DNA of 64,000 nt, taken from Datisca glomerata (taxonomy: Eukaryota > Streptophyta > Magnoliopsida > Cucurbitales > Datiscaceae). The notes below the pieces were generated by a model. It was given only the letters and a program-made list of their open reading frames with translations. It made no database searches and was not told the DNA's origin. The stretch covers positions 806,001 to 870,000 of the forward strand of contig QANY01012000.1 in NCBI GenBank assembly GCA_003255025.1. The letters run 5' to 3'. Shown here in pieces: positions 1 through 11,740 of the stretch. The position numbers and the translations under genes are program-made. Within the stretch, counting starts at the first letter, position 1. Every line of letters starts with the position of its first letter.

Positions 1-614
1 TTTTATGAATGATTAACAACAATTATGATTAAAATTTTTATAAACTCATAAAATATTTTTTTCTCTAAAAGGTATGATGCACAAAAAATTGGAGCTTGAA
101 GATAGCTTAATTTTGAAGAGTCCATGAAAATTTGAAAGGATGGAAGAAAGGAGAGAAGTTATTTTTGACAATTTCAACACTTTAAATATTTAAAATTAAA
201 ATTGTAAAGATCCAATCACCAAAAACTTTCATAACTCCATTTTTTAAGGATCTTTACAATTTTAAATAAGGGCAATATAGGTCAGGCAAATAACTATTTG
301 TAATTAAAATATATAAAAGGCTATTGGTTTACTTATTTTTTTATTTAGACCATAAACTTTCCTTCTATAAACTGTCTATTTACTATGATTTTTGTTTAGG
401 TTTTTTCTTGATTTATTTGTGTACTTTTTTAAAAAAATTACTAATTCTTGATGATAGCCCTTTATAAATAAGAAGGAAAACCATTTGTAAAATAATCAAA
501 AGGTAAATTATTCCCACTAAAATATGTTACCAATTTCGATATAAAGTATAAGAAAATTTGACATTGCGATCAAAACATTGATTACCTATTAATAGATGTG
601 TCAAATGGGTCAAT
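1..614. other. AT-rich intergenic DNA with a short hairpin
   Basis: No coding sequence is recognised. A 17-bp perfect inverted repeat (197-213 and 248-264, core TTGTAAAGATCC and its complement) with a 34-base loop could be a small foldback remnant. The stretch ends at the left LTR of the copia element. Confidence 0.6.
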
Positions 615-1916
615 TGTAGGATCGATATGGCAAACCAAAAGGGAGTCGAATTGGGTGATCGTGCTTAAAGTAAAAACTTTTCACACTCAAGTGAAAAATG
701 AATGTTCAATAATGAACTTCAATGTTCCACGAGTTTAACTCTTGAAAAGATAAATAAATAATAGATAAAAGTGTTGAAGTAAATAATACTTGTGATAATA
801 TAAATGCGGAAATATAAAGCAAGCAAATAAAGTAATTACAGAAATTTAAAGTGTGAAAATTAAATTACAGAAATTAAGTGCGAGAACTTGAAGTACTAAA
901 AATTAAAGTGCAAAAAATAAAAAGCGAAGAAGGAGAAGAAGATATGCACATGATATTTTTACGTGGTTCAGAAAATCTTATCCCTACGTCCACGCTCCAA
1001 GGCCCTCCATGGAGATTTTTAATTCCACAATCTTCTGAAGGATGAAAACCAAACCTTACAAACCCAATTGATTTTATGAGTGCCAACTAAACCTCACAAG
1101 ACTATGTGTTTCGAGATTAAGTGACCTCTTACAATAACTCTCTCAAAAGATTAGAATCTCCAATCTAAGCTCACAAAAAAAAAATCTTTCTTACTCAAGA
1201 AATTTGCAAGTATAAAGCTCAAAATATTAAGAAAGATTTAGGAGAGTATTGAGAGAGTTTTAAGAGTAAGTCTCTTGGCTACGATTTTTTTGTGTTGTGT
1301 GAAGAGAAATTGGATGTATTTATAGAGGAGATTGGGGTTAGGGTTCATGAGTCAAAATTTCAAATTTTGAATATAGACAAAGGAAAGGATACTCCATCCT
1401 TAATAAGAAGGACAAAAAATCTTTGGCCAAAAAGGCAAGGAAAACTGCTACCCAAAATAACACAATATTGTCAAAAACTATTTGGGTAAGCTTCATCTCT
1501 CTTTATCTACTTGAAATTGAAACTTCACTTTGTTTGTAATTTGTCATTATCTCTATCTCATGTGTTTTATCTATTATGCAAGAGATATATGATTTTTGGT
1601 GTTTAGGCTTTTAAGGATGAAGACTTAATTTAAGGATTGACATCTCTAAATAAATTGAGCTTTAATAAAGGCAAATAAAATGAGTGAGCTCCTAATAAAA
1701 ATTACATGGAAGTAAATATCTTCATGATCTTCAATCTTCATACTTTATGAGCTACTATGAAAATAAATATTTTTCATGATCTTCAATTGGAATACCTTGT
1801 GGTGTAATGCCTTGTGGTAGTTTTTCTAATGACCTCTGCAAACTTGATTAAATTTATTGGCAACGTCAATATTTTGTTATCATCAAAAGTTATCTCATAC
1901 AGATATATGGCTAACA
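615..1916 (-). repeat. 3' LTR of the Sirevirus-like element
   Basis: Begins TG and ends CA on the plus strand and aligns along its length with 8617-9883, for example the shared words CTTTTCACACTCAAG, GTTTAACTCTTGAAAA and TTTTTACGTGGTTC. It is 1302 bp against 1267 bp for its partner. Small reading frames inside it are not considered genes. Confidence 0.9.
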
Positions 1917-1931
1917 ATCTCCCTCTTTTTT
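1917..1931 (-). other. Polypurine tract of the Sirevirus-like element
   Basis: On the minus strand this reads AAAAAAGAGGGAGAT directly upstream of the 3' LTR, the expected place and composition for the plus-strand primer of reverse transcription. Confidence 0.8.
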
Positions 1932-2484
1932 ATGATAACAAACCACTGAGACAAAAAATGTATTTAATCAAATTAATTTAATTTACTCTCCATAAATATA
2001 TGCTTACCCATCAAGATAAAAACATAACTCTTAAGCACATTCTATTTTCTCCCCATTTGTTATCATAAAAAAATAAACCAATAATAATGAGGAAAAATAC
2101 TTTTATCTTGACATGGTAAGTAGAAATTTTTTTAACTAATATCTAAAATTCTCAAAGCAAACATCTTTTTACAAAAACTTTCAACATTTAATACTTTTGT
2201 GAAAATATCCGCAAGTTGATTTGTAATGTTTACAAAATCAGTGAAATATCCTCTTTTTACACATGATCTCGAATAAAATGATGTCTAAAATATATATGCT
2301 TAGTATGAGAATACAAAATAGGATTTTTAGATACATTAATTGCGCTAGTATTATCACATCTAATAGGATCATTTTGAAAAACTAAACCAAAATCTTTTAG
2401 AGTTTGCTTCATTCATAAAAATTGAGCACAACGACTACCGGAAAAAATATATTCGGCTTCAACGGTTGATAGTGCTATTGAATT

Positions 2485-2898
2485 TTACTTTTTTCTAAAC
2501 CAAGAAACAAGTGAGTGTCCTAAAAATTGACATGTATCACTCGTATTTTTTTTATCGGTTAAGCTCCCAGCAAAATCTGAATCAGAATACTCAATTAAAT
2601 CAAGATTATTACATTTTGGATACCAAATGCCAAATTTAGTTGTTCCAAGTAAATATTTAAAATTTCTTTTAATAGCTTGTAAATGTGATTTTTTTGGACA
2701 AGTTTGAAAACGAGCACATAAACATACACTAAACATGATATCGAGTCTACTAGCAGTTAAGTAAAGTAGAGATCCAATCATACCTCGATATTTCTTTATA
2801 TCGACGTCTTTACTTTTCTCATCTTTGTCTAGCTTTGTCGTGGAACTCATAGGAATATTATTAGCCTTCACATTTTTCATACCAAACTTCTTGAGCAA
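2485..2898 (-). pseudogene. Copia RT C-terminus / RNase H fragment
   Basis: A 137-residue open stretch carries the copia signature between RT and RNase H: residues near YRGMIGSLLYLTASRLDIMF, then the first RNase H motif EYSDSDFAGSLTDKKNTS with conserved Asp. In an active element this enzyme copies genomic RNA and degrades the template. The frame closes at both ends. Homology continues with stops to about 2200 downstream and to about 3730 upstream. It is the best preserved piece of pol in this element. Confidence 0.85.
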
Positions 2899-3900
2899 AT
2901 CCTTGGTGTATTTTTATTAGTTTATAAAGATCTTATCCTTCATTTGCTTAATTTGTAGTCCAAGGAAGAACAATTCTCCCATCATTCTCATTTCAAACTC
3001 CTTGCTCATAGAGCTTGCAAAATTCTTACACAAAGATTCGTTAGTGGTATAAAAAATTATATCATCTACATATATTTGGACAATTAATATATCATTTCTT
3101 TTTTATTTTATGAAGAGGGTGTTATCTATTTTACCCATGTTAAATCCATCATCAATAAAAAATTTACTTAGCCTTTCGTACCAAGCTCTAGGAGCTTGTT
3201 GTAGTCTATATGGAGCCTTTTTAAGTTTATACACGTGATTTGAAAAATTCAAACTTTAAAAATTGGGAGGTTGTTCTACATAAACTTTCTCCATGATGTA
3301 TCTATTTAAAATGCACTTTTTACATCCATTTGATATAAAACAAAATCTTTGAAACATGCAAAGGCTAATAGCATTCTTATTGACTCAAGTCTAGCAACGG
3401 GAGCAAAAATTTCATCATATTCTATACCTTCTTTTGATTATATCATTGCGCCACTAATCTAGCTTTATTTCTAGTAACAATACCATTTTCATCTACCTTA
3501 TTTCTAAACACCCACTTAGTACCAATTACCTAGTGCTTAGAGGGTCTAGATACAAGTTCCCATACATTAATTTTTTCAAATTGATTAAGTTTTTCTTGCA
3601 TAGAAACTATATAATATTCATCTTTTTCAACCTCTATAAAAGATTTAGGCTCAAGTTGAGAAATAAAAGTAACGTTATCAATACTATGAAGTGTAGAGCG
3701 GGTCTCTATCCGTTTTGATATGTCTCCCACTAAGAGCTCATTTGGATGATCTTTTACAAACTTTCATTCCCTTAGAAGTTGGTTGCAATCTTGTACTTTG
3801 ACATTTTCTTAGGGAGAGTAACTTGATCATTCATTAGTATTGATATTAACCCTTTCTGCCTTTCTTATAATTTCATCATCTTGATCATAAGATGTTAGAG
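2899..3900 (-). pseudogene. Copia reverse transcriptase, N-terminal and palm region, decayed
   Basis: The 66-residue open part (3530-3730) ends in the typical lead-in to copia RT (WELVSRP), and just downstream GTKWVFRNKVDENG is readable. The rest toward 2899 is recognisable only piecewise, with many stops, and no intact YVDD-type catalytic motif was found. The protein would be the RNA-dependent DNA polymerase of the element. Confidence 0.75.
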
Positions 3901-3949
3901 GGAATAGATTCATCAAAGATAACATGTAAGGATTCTTCCACAACTAATG

Positions 3950-4680
3950 TTCTTCTATTATAAACTTTATATACTTTGCTAGATGCGGAATATCCTAAAA
4001 AAATATTCCTAAGTCAGTTTTAGAATCGAACTTATTAAGGTTGTCCTTATTGTTTAATAAAACATTTACACCCAAAAACTTTAAAATAACTAATATTAGG
4101 AATTTTGTTTTTTCAAATTTCATAAAGGGTTTTGTTTAAAATAGGTCTAAGTAAAACATGATTCATAATGTAGCAAGATGTATTAACGGCTTCAGCCAAA
4201 AAATACTTAGGTAAGTCATTCTCATTTATCACTGTTCTTGTCATTTCTTGTAGGGATCGATTTTTCCTCTCAACAACACTATTTTGTTGCGGAGTTTTAG
4301 GAGAAGAAAACTCATGTGAAAAATCATTTTCATCAGAAAAAGTTTCAAAGATTCTATTTTCAAATTCTCCACCATGATCACTTCTAATTTTTGAAATTGT
4401 AAAACCCTTTTCATTTTGAACTAGTTTTCAAAAACTTTCTAAATGCTTTAAAAGTTTTATCCTTATTTTTGAGAAATTTAATGTAAGTATATCTTGAAAA
4501 ATTATCAAATATGACAAATACATAATGTTTACTCCCAAGACTTGTAATTTTTGAAGGGCCAAATAGGTCCATGTGTAGTAATTGCAATGGTCTAGTGGTT
4601 GGCACCATATGTTTTGATTTGAAAGAGATCTTAACTAGTTTACCCATATGGCATGCCTTATAAATTTTGTCTTTCACAAA
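3950..4680 (-). pseudogene. Copia integrase (pre-integrase end and catalytic core), broken
   Basis: An 88-residue frame (4411-4677) begins with the end of the HHCC zinc domain (ACHMGK) and runs into the core around LLHMDLFGP, which contains the first catalytic Asp. Downstream, PQQNSVVERKNRSLQEM is readable in another frame and holds the region of the conserved Glu. In an active element this enzyme joins the cDNA to host DNA. Frameshifts separate the two parts, so it is inactive. Confidence 0.85.
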
Positions 4681-4914
4681 ATTTATTTTTGGAAGACCTT
4701 TTACTAAATACTTTTTTTGATAGTTTTGAACATAAATTCATACTAGCATGCCCAAGTCTTTTATGTCATAACCAACTATCATTGTCAAAAACTAGAAAAC
4801 ATTTTTTATTATGATTATGAAATCACTTAGATTAATAGTGTAGACAGTTTGGTCCTTTTGTCCAATAAATAAAATTGTATTTGACACTTTATCTATAATT
4901 AGACAAAAATCTTT

Positions 4915-5143
4915 TTAAAAAATTACTCTATAATTTTTATCACAAAGTTGACTTATGCTAAGTAAATTATGTTTTAGACCATCTACAAGTAGAATTGTAT
5001 CTATAGCAGGAGAAGAGTCATTACTTACTGAGCCAATACCAATGATTTTTCTTTTCTTATCATCTCCAAAGGTGACATGTCCTTTCTTTCGACAAATTTG
5101 AGTAAGTTTTGATTCATCACCGATCATATGTCTCGAGCATCCA
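4915..5143 (-). pseudogene. Copia protease C-terminal part (downstream of the nested insertion)
   Basis: The frame contains CSRHMIGDES followed by VTFGDDKKRKIIGIG and LLVDGLKHNLLSISQLCDK, which are standard landmarks between copia protease and the pre-integrase domain. The upstream part with the expected D-S-G site lies beyond the solo LTR, at about 6938-6960. The reading frame is cut exactly at the ATCCA duplication (5139-5143). Confidence 0.85.
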
Positions 5144-6932
5144 TGTAGATACCATATTTTATCCGATCTAATACATTAAATATACATATTTTGTATTTTG
5201 GCTAATATAATAATCCAAGACTATATGTATAATTTGAAAACTAGTCCAATACTAAAATAAGAAAAGTGGTCCAAGGACTAAAAAGTAAAAAGTAAAAAAA
5301 AGACTAAAAGTAAAAAAGGTAAACCCTAATTTTGCCTATAAATAGGAATGAGGTCTTCACTTGAGAGGGAGATCTTTTTGGAGTGGAAAAGAGGAAGCCA
5401 TTTTTTAGAGTGAGAAAGAGAGGTGATTTTAGAGAGAGGAAAAGATTCTACACTTCTATATTTTCATCTTCTTCCATTTTTTTCTCAAGGTAGCTTAAAT
5501 GTTTTGTACATTTGCTCATAATATATTTTGTTTAGCTCTCTTCTTCATATTCATGTAGTTGATATCTTTTGTATTTTTTTTCATACATAAGTTGATTGTT
5601 CATTCTTTATCATTTCTCCTCCTTTAAATCTTAACCCTTTAATTTCATGCATTGATGATTTCTTTACAAGTTGGATAATGAGATGTATTTGTCATCAACT
5701 CCATTAATGAGGATGATGAGAAAGCTTTTGAGGGGTGAAAAAATTAACTCAATGTGAATCAACCATTTAATGGGTTGAAAGTGTACATTTGATGCAAAGA
5801 TCCCCTATAATTTCTCACACATAACAATGCATAAAATAGAGAGTAAAACCTCTATACAAGATTATGCAAATATCTAAGTTTTGAAATTTTCAATTTTCCT
5901 ACAAGTCTTTTCTTTTTAAAATAGTTTGTTCATCATTTTGTGACATTTGTTTGAACTAATTATCATCCATGATCATCCCCTTTGCTATTTGATTAGCAAT
6001 GACTAATGAGGGAAGGAAGGAAAAATGGTAATTAGTAGACTAAGTAGTCAAAAATAAAAAAAATGAACATATTTATGTTAAAAAAATCTATTGTTTGTTT
6101 TCATCATTTTTCTTTCATTTATTACATAGTATTGTTTTGACTTTATGCTTGCATGTATTACTTTTTATGCATGTTTTATATAATCTCAACATTTTATATT
6201 TTCTATAATTTGACATCCTATAACTTTATCTCTATTCTTTTACCTCCCTTTTGTTGTAATTATTAACATTTATTTCCTTTACATATTTATTTATTTAGCA
6301 TTCTTATATCGTCATGCTTATAATGCGATTCTTGCATTATTCCCTTATTATTATAGTTAATGTTCATGTATGTGTGGATTATAATTTTAACAATTAGATT
6401 TAGATTTTGTTACTTCCATTATTTAATTTTCACTAAACAAAGCCGACGATGGACTTTAAGATTTTCGGAATACCAAACTTCTCGAACTACTGAGGTAAGG
6501 AGTTATTCTTGGGATACCGAGAATAACTAATAATGTTTTGATTTAAAAAGATATAAGAATACAAAAAAATAATTTTTCAATGGTCTTTGAACCACCCATT
6601 AAAGGTAATTTATTTTGTTCTTTTTTATGATGCAAAATGCACCAAATGGGACATTCAAAAATGAATTTCTTTAACCTTTGCCTTAAAATAAAAAATTGGA
6701 TTGCATTTGATTAAATTTGATAATCATTTTTATATGGGTGTTGTGGGGTGCTAATACCTTCCCCACACACAAACAGCTCCCGAATCAATTTTGAGTTTTC
6801 GTAAACCAAAATTTCCATCTTAAAATTGGGTGACCAATCATACCCTAAAATGATTGGTGGCGACTCCAAATTTATTTTTCCTGCAAAAATAATTTTTTAA
6901 TCGCCACTCCGCGTCGCGTGCACGTTGCGACA
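5144..6932 (+). mobile_element. Solo LTR nested in the copia protease
   Basis: 1789 bp, starting TGTAGATACC and ending GTTGCGACA, flanked by a perfect 5-bp duplication ATCCA (5139-5143 and 6933-6937). Removing it rejoins the copia protease line, so the boundary is secure. It has a TATA box and no coding sequence, as expected of one LTR left after LTR-LTR recombination. The word GGTGGCGACTCC (6856-6867) near its right end, and the GC-rich tail, resemble the ends of long LTRs in Tat/Ogre-type Ty3 elements. That assignment is an inference of moderate strength. Confidence 0.9.
5337..5344 (+). promoter_or_regulatory. TATA box of the solo LTR
   Basis: TATAAATA in the context GCCTATAAATAGG, followed after about 30 bases by a purine-rich leader (GAGAGGGAGATC). 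This is the expected U3/R boundary of an LTR promoter reading to the right. Confidence 0.65.
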
Positions 6933-6937
6933 ATCCA

Positions 6938-7741
6938 CTACCAAGATACCACTTATCTTCTTCTCCAATGGTACCTATAACATAAAAATTAAAAAGTTTG
7001 CTTTTGGTACCCAAATCTTTTTGGGCCATTGTGGGTTAGTGTTGTAGAGAATCCATTTATTTCTTTAATGAAAAATAACTTTCTTTTTATGAAAGAATGA
7101 ATAACTTTTGTGACATAAACCCCACAATAATGACAAATGATAGGAGGATCTTGTGTTGGTTTTATAAAAATATTTTTATGATATTTTTTGTTTTGAAAAG
7201 GTTGATATCCTAATCCCCTTTTATCAGAAGCATTCATTTGCTTACCAAGAAGTTTGTCAAGATTGTTTCTTCCATTTGTAAATTTAAAAATGCTTGAATT
7301 TAAATCATTTTCTTTATTTAGGCTATGAACAAGGTATCGATGCAAAACATGTAAGGTTCCTTTGATTTTCAAATTCTTACTTTTCAAAGACTCATTTTCT
7401 TCTTGAAGTTTTGAAAAACCATTTTTCATAATTTTGTTTTTTAAGTGAAGTTTTTCAAACTCACTATAAAGCTCTTCAAAAGCATTTTCAAGTTCTTCAT
7501 AACTAGGTTTATTATTTAAAGTTAGCTTAGAAGAACTTACATCATCTTTTAGTATCATGAAACACATATTTGCAACTTCTTCTTCCTCGCATTCGAAGTC
7601 GCTACTGTCAGTCTCATCCCAAGTTGCCTTGAATGCTCTTCTTTTGAACTTCTTTAGGCCATTACTTAGATTTGGACAATTGGCTTTTATGTGTCTGGGC
7701 TTTTTACATTCACAGCACGTGAGTGCATCACGAGGTATCAT
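6938..7741 (-). pseudogene. Copia gag C-terminal half with CCHC knuckle and start of protease
   Basis: The frame from 7741 has a complete CX2CX4HX4C knuckle (residues 9-22, bases 7676-7717), then an acidic stretch (WDETDSSDFECEEEEVANMC), then about 80 residues predicted as coiled coil (ELENAFEELYSEFEKLHLKN). These features typify Sirevirus gag. A second, damaged knuckle (ICHYCGVYV) is near 7120-7150. The overlapping frame ending at the solo LTR holds DKWYLGSG, the lead-in to the protease site. Gag would form the virus-like particle and bind RNA. Confidence 0.85.
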
Positions 7742-7988
7742 CTTATCATCTTTTCTTGGAGCGTTTTTTTCTTCTATTTAAGAATTTCTTGAATCACCTA
7801 GCAAGTAGGGTTATGTCATCTTCCTCATCATAGTCATCCTTTTCACTATCAGATTGTTCAAGTGTTGATTTTAGTGCAATGCTCTTCTTCTTTGATGTAT
7901 TTTCTTTGTCATTTTCTTTTAGCCTCATTTCATGCGTCATCAATGAACCAATAAGTTCTTCAAGAAGAAGTGTGTTCAGATCTTTGAC

Positions 7989-8565
7989 TTATTGGATGGC
8001 GGTCACTTTGACCTCCAAATTCTTTGGTAGACACCTAAGAATTTTTCTCACCATTTCAACATTAGAATAAGTCTTACCAAGAGATTTCAAACCATTAATA
8101 ATATCGGTGAAATGAGTAAACATATCATGTACAGATTCGTCATGCTTTATTTTAAATAATTCATAACTATGAACAAGCATGCTAATTTTAAAATTTTTAA
8201 CTTGATTTGTACCTTAATGTGTGACTTCTAACATGTGCCATATAGATTTACGGATTCACATGTAAAAATTCTATTAAATTTAATTTTATCAAGAGCACAA
8301 AACAAAACATTCATAGCCTTAGCATTTAAAAAAAATTCTTTTTATCATCATCATTCCATTCACTACTTAATTTGACAATATTTTTACCACCCACAGTTTT
8401 GATTGGAATATGAGCACCATTTTCAACAACATCCCATAAGTTATAATCAATCAATTGAATATAAATCATCATTCTCGCTTTCCAATAAGTATAATAATTA
8501 CTTTTAAAAAATAGAGGTCTAGTAGTAGATTGACCTTCAATGAAAGAACCACTCATGGATGCCAT
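7989..8565 (-). pseudogene. Copia gag N-terminal half
   Basis: Starts MASMSGSFIEGQSTTRPLFF at 8565, just inside the primer site. It runs through WKARMMIYIQ and LWDVVENG, then in a second open piece (7989-8180) through HDESVHDMFTHFTDIINGLK and ILRCLPKNLEVKVTAI. This is the UBN2-type gag of plant copia elements. A frameshift and stops lie between the two pieces (8181-8325). Confidence 0.85.
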
Positions 8566-8602
8566 AACTCAAGACAATTAAATCTTATATATAGAGTACC
8601 AA

Positions 8603-8614
8603 GCTCTGATACCA
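8603..8614 (-). other. Primer binding site, initiator Met tRNA type
   Basis: On the minus strand this reads TGGTATCAGAGC, the usual plant copia primer site, two bases from the end of the right LTR. It fixes the element's orientation and the LTR boundary at 8617. Confidence 0.9.
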
Positions 8615-8616
8615 AT

Positions 8617-9883
8617 TGTAGAATCAATATGGCAACCCAAGAGGGGGTGAATTGGGTGATCGTGTTCAAATTAAAAACTTTTCACACTCAAGAATATGAA
8701 TGTTCAAGAATGAACTTCAATGTTCCGTGAGTTTAACTCTTGAAAAATAAATAAAGAGTAGATAAAAGTGTTGAAGTAAATAATGCTTGCAATAATATAA
8801 ATGTGAAAATATAAAGTAAGAAAATAAAATAATTACGGAAACTTGAAGTGCGAAAATTAAATTGTGAAAATTAAGTACGAGAAATTGAAGTGCGAAAAAT
8901 TAAAGTGCAAAAAGTAAATAATACAAAATAAAAAGAGAAGAAGGAGAAGAAGATAGGCACACAATATTTTTACGTGGTTCGGAAAATCTTATTCTTACGT
9001 CCACGCTCCAAGGCCCCTTTGGAGATTTTTAATCCCATGATCTTCTTAAGGGTGAAGACCAAACCTTACAAACTCAATTCGCTTTATGGGTGCCAACTAA
9101 ACCTCACAAGATTATGTGTTTCGAGATTAAGTGACCCCTTACAATAACTCTCTCAAAAGAGTAGAATCTCCAATCTAAGCTCACAAAAAAAAATTTTGCT
9201 CACTCACGAAATTTGCAAGTATAAAGCTCAAAATATTAAGAGAGAGTTAGGAGAGTATTAAGAGAGTTTTAAGAGCAAGTCTCTTGGCTATGATTTTTTT
9301 TTGTGTTGTGTGAAGAGAAATGAAGTGTACTTATAGAGGATATGGAGGTTAGGGTTTAGGTGGGAAAATTTTAAATTTTTTTAATATAGACAAATGGAAG
9401 GTCACTCCATCCTTAATAAAAATGATAAAAAATCCTTGACCAAAAAGGCAAGGAAAACTCCTACCCAAAATAATACAATATGGTCAAAAATTACTTGAAA
9501 TTGAAACTCACTTTGTTTGTGCTTTGTCATTATCTTCATCTAATGTATTTTGTCTATTGTGCAAGAGAAATGTGATTTTTGGTGTTTAGGTTTTTTGTGG
9601 ATGGAGACTCAATTTAAGGATTGGCATCCCTAAGTAAATTGAGCTTTAATAAAGGTAAATAAAATGAGTAAGCTCCTAATAAAAATTACATGAAAGCAAA
9701 TATCTTCATGATCTTCATTCTTCATGCTTTATGGCTACTATGAACATAAATATTTTCATGATCTTCAATTGAAATGCATTGTGGTAATTTTTTCAATGGG
9801 CTATGCAAACTTGACTAAATTTATTAGCAACGTCAACGTTTTGTTATTATCAAAATTTATCTCATAGAGACATAGGGCTAACA
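8617..9883 (-). repeat. 5' LTR of the Sirevirus-like element
   Basis: Pairs with 615-1916 and ends in GGGCTAACA like its partner (ATGGCTAACA). TTAAT follows as the target duplication. The promoter lies in this copy, reading left, but its decay is as advanced as in the partner. Confidence 0.9.
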
Positions 9884-10260
9884 TTAATACGGCACGACAC
9901 GCACAGCCTTTTCGGGCACATATGCGACTCGATGGCCCAGCCCGACATGGCACACTTGCTAAGCGTGTTGGGCTGACTCGGCATGCTTAGCCATTTTTAC
10001 AACATACTTAGACACACATTCATTAAATGTGTTGGGTCATATGTATGTTGGGCTATAATTGTGACGCTTGTTAAGTGTGCCGGTCTCTAGGTGTGTCAGT
10101 CTCTAAGTGTGTCAGTCTGTTCTAATTTATTTTACTCTTTACCTTTACGTGTAACCATCATCACGCCCATTTAAATTAGTTTGGCACGACACAATAGGAA
10201 AAAAATTAAAATTTTTATTAGATAATATAGTTAAACCAAAAATTGTAGATATAAAGACAA
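9884..10260. repeat. GC-richer repetitive block of unknown origin
   Basis: Contains GGCACGACAC twice in the same direction (about 9890 and 10183) and iterations of GTGTGTCAGTCTCTAAG-like words. Such motifs resemble subterminal repeats of plant hAT elements, but no terminal inverted repeats or target duplication were identified. No coding potential. Confidence 0.4.
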
Positions 10261-11129
10261 TTTAAAATATTAGCTTACAAAAAATTGTGTTACAAATAAT
10301 TTTACAGAATTGTTTTTCATAAAGAAGAAAAAATAGACATGCAATAAGAAATCAATAAGAACAATAGAGAAATTGAAGATTTGACATATTTTCCAATCAA
10401 GAACTTTTAATCCACTTTCTAAAACTTTTTGTAAGAACAATGTTATTTTATGGTTCAATATTGGATTCATAGCATCCACTTTCAAATTTTTTTATAAATT
10501 TTTAGGAAAATATGAATTCATAATACATTAACACAATCTTAACTCAGCTAAAAAAGTGTTTATTCAACTGAATTTTACCAAAAATTGCTTATTTAACCGA
10601 ATAAAGCCACTCCATGTTAAACAACTAATGCATTCACTCCACTTTCTATGCTTGATCACCATAGATATAGGAGGATATAAATATGCTTAATTAACCGATT
10701 TGATCAAAAAATCTATTTCAAAAATTGCATATTCAAAATTTTATTTACTCTTACTTTATATTTAATGATTATTAGTAAATATATATTTGCCTAAAAATCA
10801 GAACTAATTTCCCATAGCAATAAGGGATTAATCCATCTTTAAAAAATGTATTTAATGAAAATTATATAAGTAAATATATGAAAAAATATTTAGCGATAAT
10901 AATTCTCACATAAATTGTATAAGTAGGTATAAAAAAATAGATTAATAAAAATGAAAATTATATATAAATAATAAAAATATTTACATTAATATTATTCATA
11001 TTTTATCATATGAAGGAATCAATCTTCATAAATTTTTCATAAATTTTGTGAATTAGGCAGGATACTTTTGTAGAGAATAACAAAGAAGGGGTCAATCTTC
11101 ATAAAATTTTTAACGTAAATGGGAAATAC
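10261..11129. other. AT-rich intergenic DNA
   Basis: No gene, RNA or clear repeat recognised. Short open frames here are low-complexity. Confidence 0.6.
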
Positions 11130-11169
11130 TTATACAAATGAAAATGTGAAGAAATAAAAAGCTAAATTT

Positions 11170-11232
11170 TTAGAGTTCTTGCACGTCCTTTTATTGTGAC
11201 CAAAATGGTCACATGAACCACATTTCACCTTA
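11170..11232 (-). pseudogene. MULE-type transposase C-terminal zinc knuckle remnant
   Basis: The minus strand encodes VKCGSCDHFGHNKRTCKN, a CX2CX4HX4C knuckle of the GHNKRTC type found at the C-terminus of plant Mutator-like transposases. It sits in a 72-residue frame whose remainder is hydrophobic and not recognisable. No transposase core (DDE or SWIM) was found within 2 kb, so this is a stray exon-sized relic. A host zinc-knuckle protein fragment is the alternative. Confidence 0.5.
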
Positions 11233-11665
11233 AAAAATAGAAAATACGAGAAATTATAAATGTTCCACTTCACCAAAAATAAAACATGTATATTACATAC
11301 TAGATATAGGGAGAAGAAGACATGAATTTGGAGAGCTACTCTATACATTCCACTTCATAATATAAGTGGAAATCATTATATACCCAGTCATAATTATCGC
11401 ATCCATCAAATAGGAGTCTCACATTGATTGATTATACTATTTTATATGAAAAATATAAATAATTAAAACTAGATTTGACATTTAAGAGGTTTACCTGCCT
11501 CAAGATAGAATAAAGGACAACTTTAATGCATTAAAAAGAGAATTTACATATCCACACGCTCAAGATTTGACATTTATGAGGTTTACATTCATCAACATAC
11601 AACAAAGGACAATATTAATATATTAAAATAAGATTAATATATCGTGATGCTCAAGGTGCAAAATG

Positions 11666-11698
11666 CGAGAGAGGGAGGGAGAGTGAGAGAGAGAGTGA

Positions 11699-11739
<41 letters not shown>

Positions 11740-11740
11740 T
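11666..11740 (+). repeat. (GA)n microsatellite
   Basis: About 75 bases of GA repeats with a few GT and GG interruptions, the longest uninterrupted run being near its right end. Likely length-polymorphic. Confidence 0.95.

Larger units (their letters stand above)
615..9883 (-). mobile_element. Full-length degenerate Ty1/copia retrotransposon, Sirevirus-like
   Basis: Two LTRs in direct orientation (615-1916 and 8617-9883) bound an interior read on the minus strand in the copia order gag, protease, integrase, RT, RNase H. A primer site complementary to initiator Met tRNA abuts the right LTR and a polypurine tract abuts the left. Flanks are TCAAT before 615 and TTAAT after 9883, a 5-bp target duplication with one mismatch. 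The long gag with coiled coil and an acidic segment after the CCHC knuckle points to the Sirevirus lineage (inference from family knowledge). Many stops and frameshifts, and clear LTR-LTR divergence with indels, show an old inactive copy. A solo LTR (5144-6932) is nested inside. Confidence 0.9.

Noticed and set aside
1292..1489. 65-codon frame inside the left LTR
   Set aside because: Not preserved in the partner LTR and without any domain. Chance frame.
6856..6867. GGTGGCGACTCC as a primer site after an LTR
   Set aside because: It lies inside the TG...CA unit bounded by the ATCCA duplication, so it is part of the LTR and not a primer site of a longer element.
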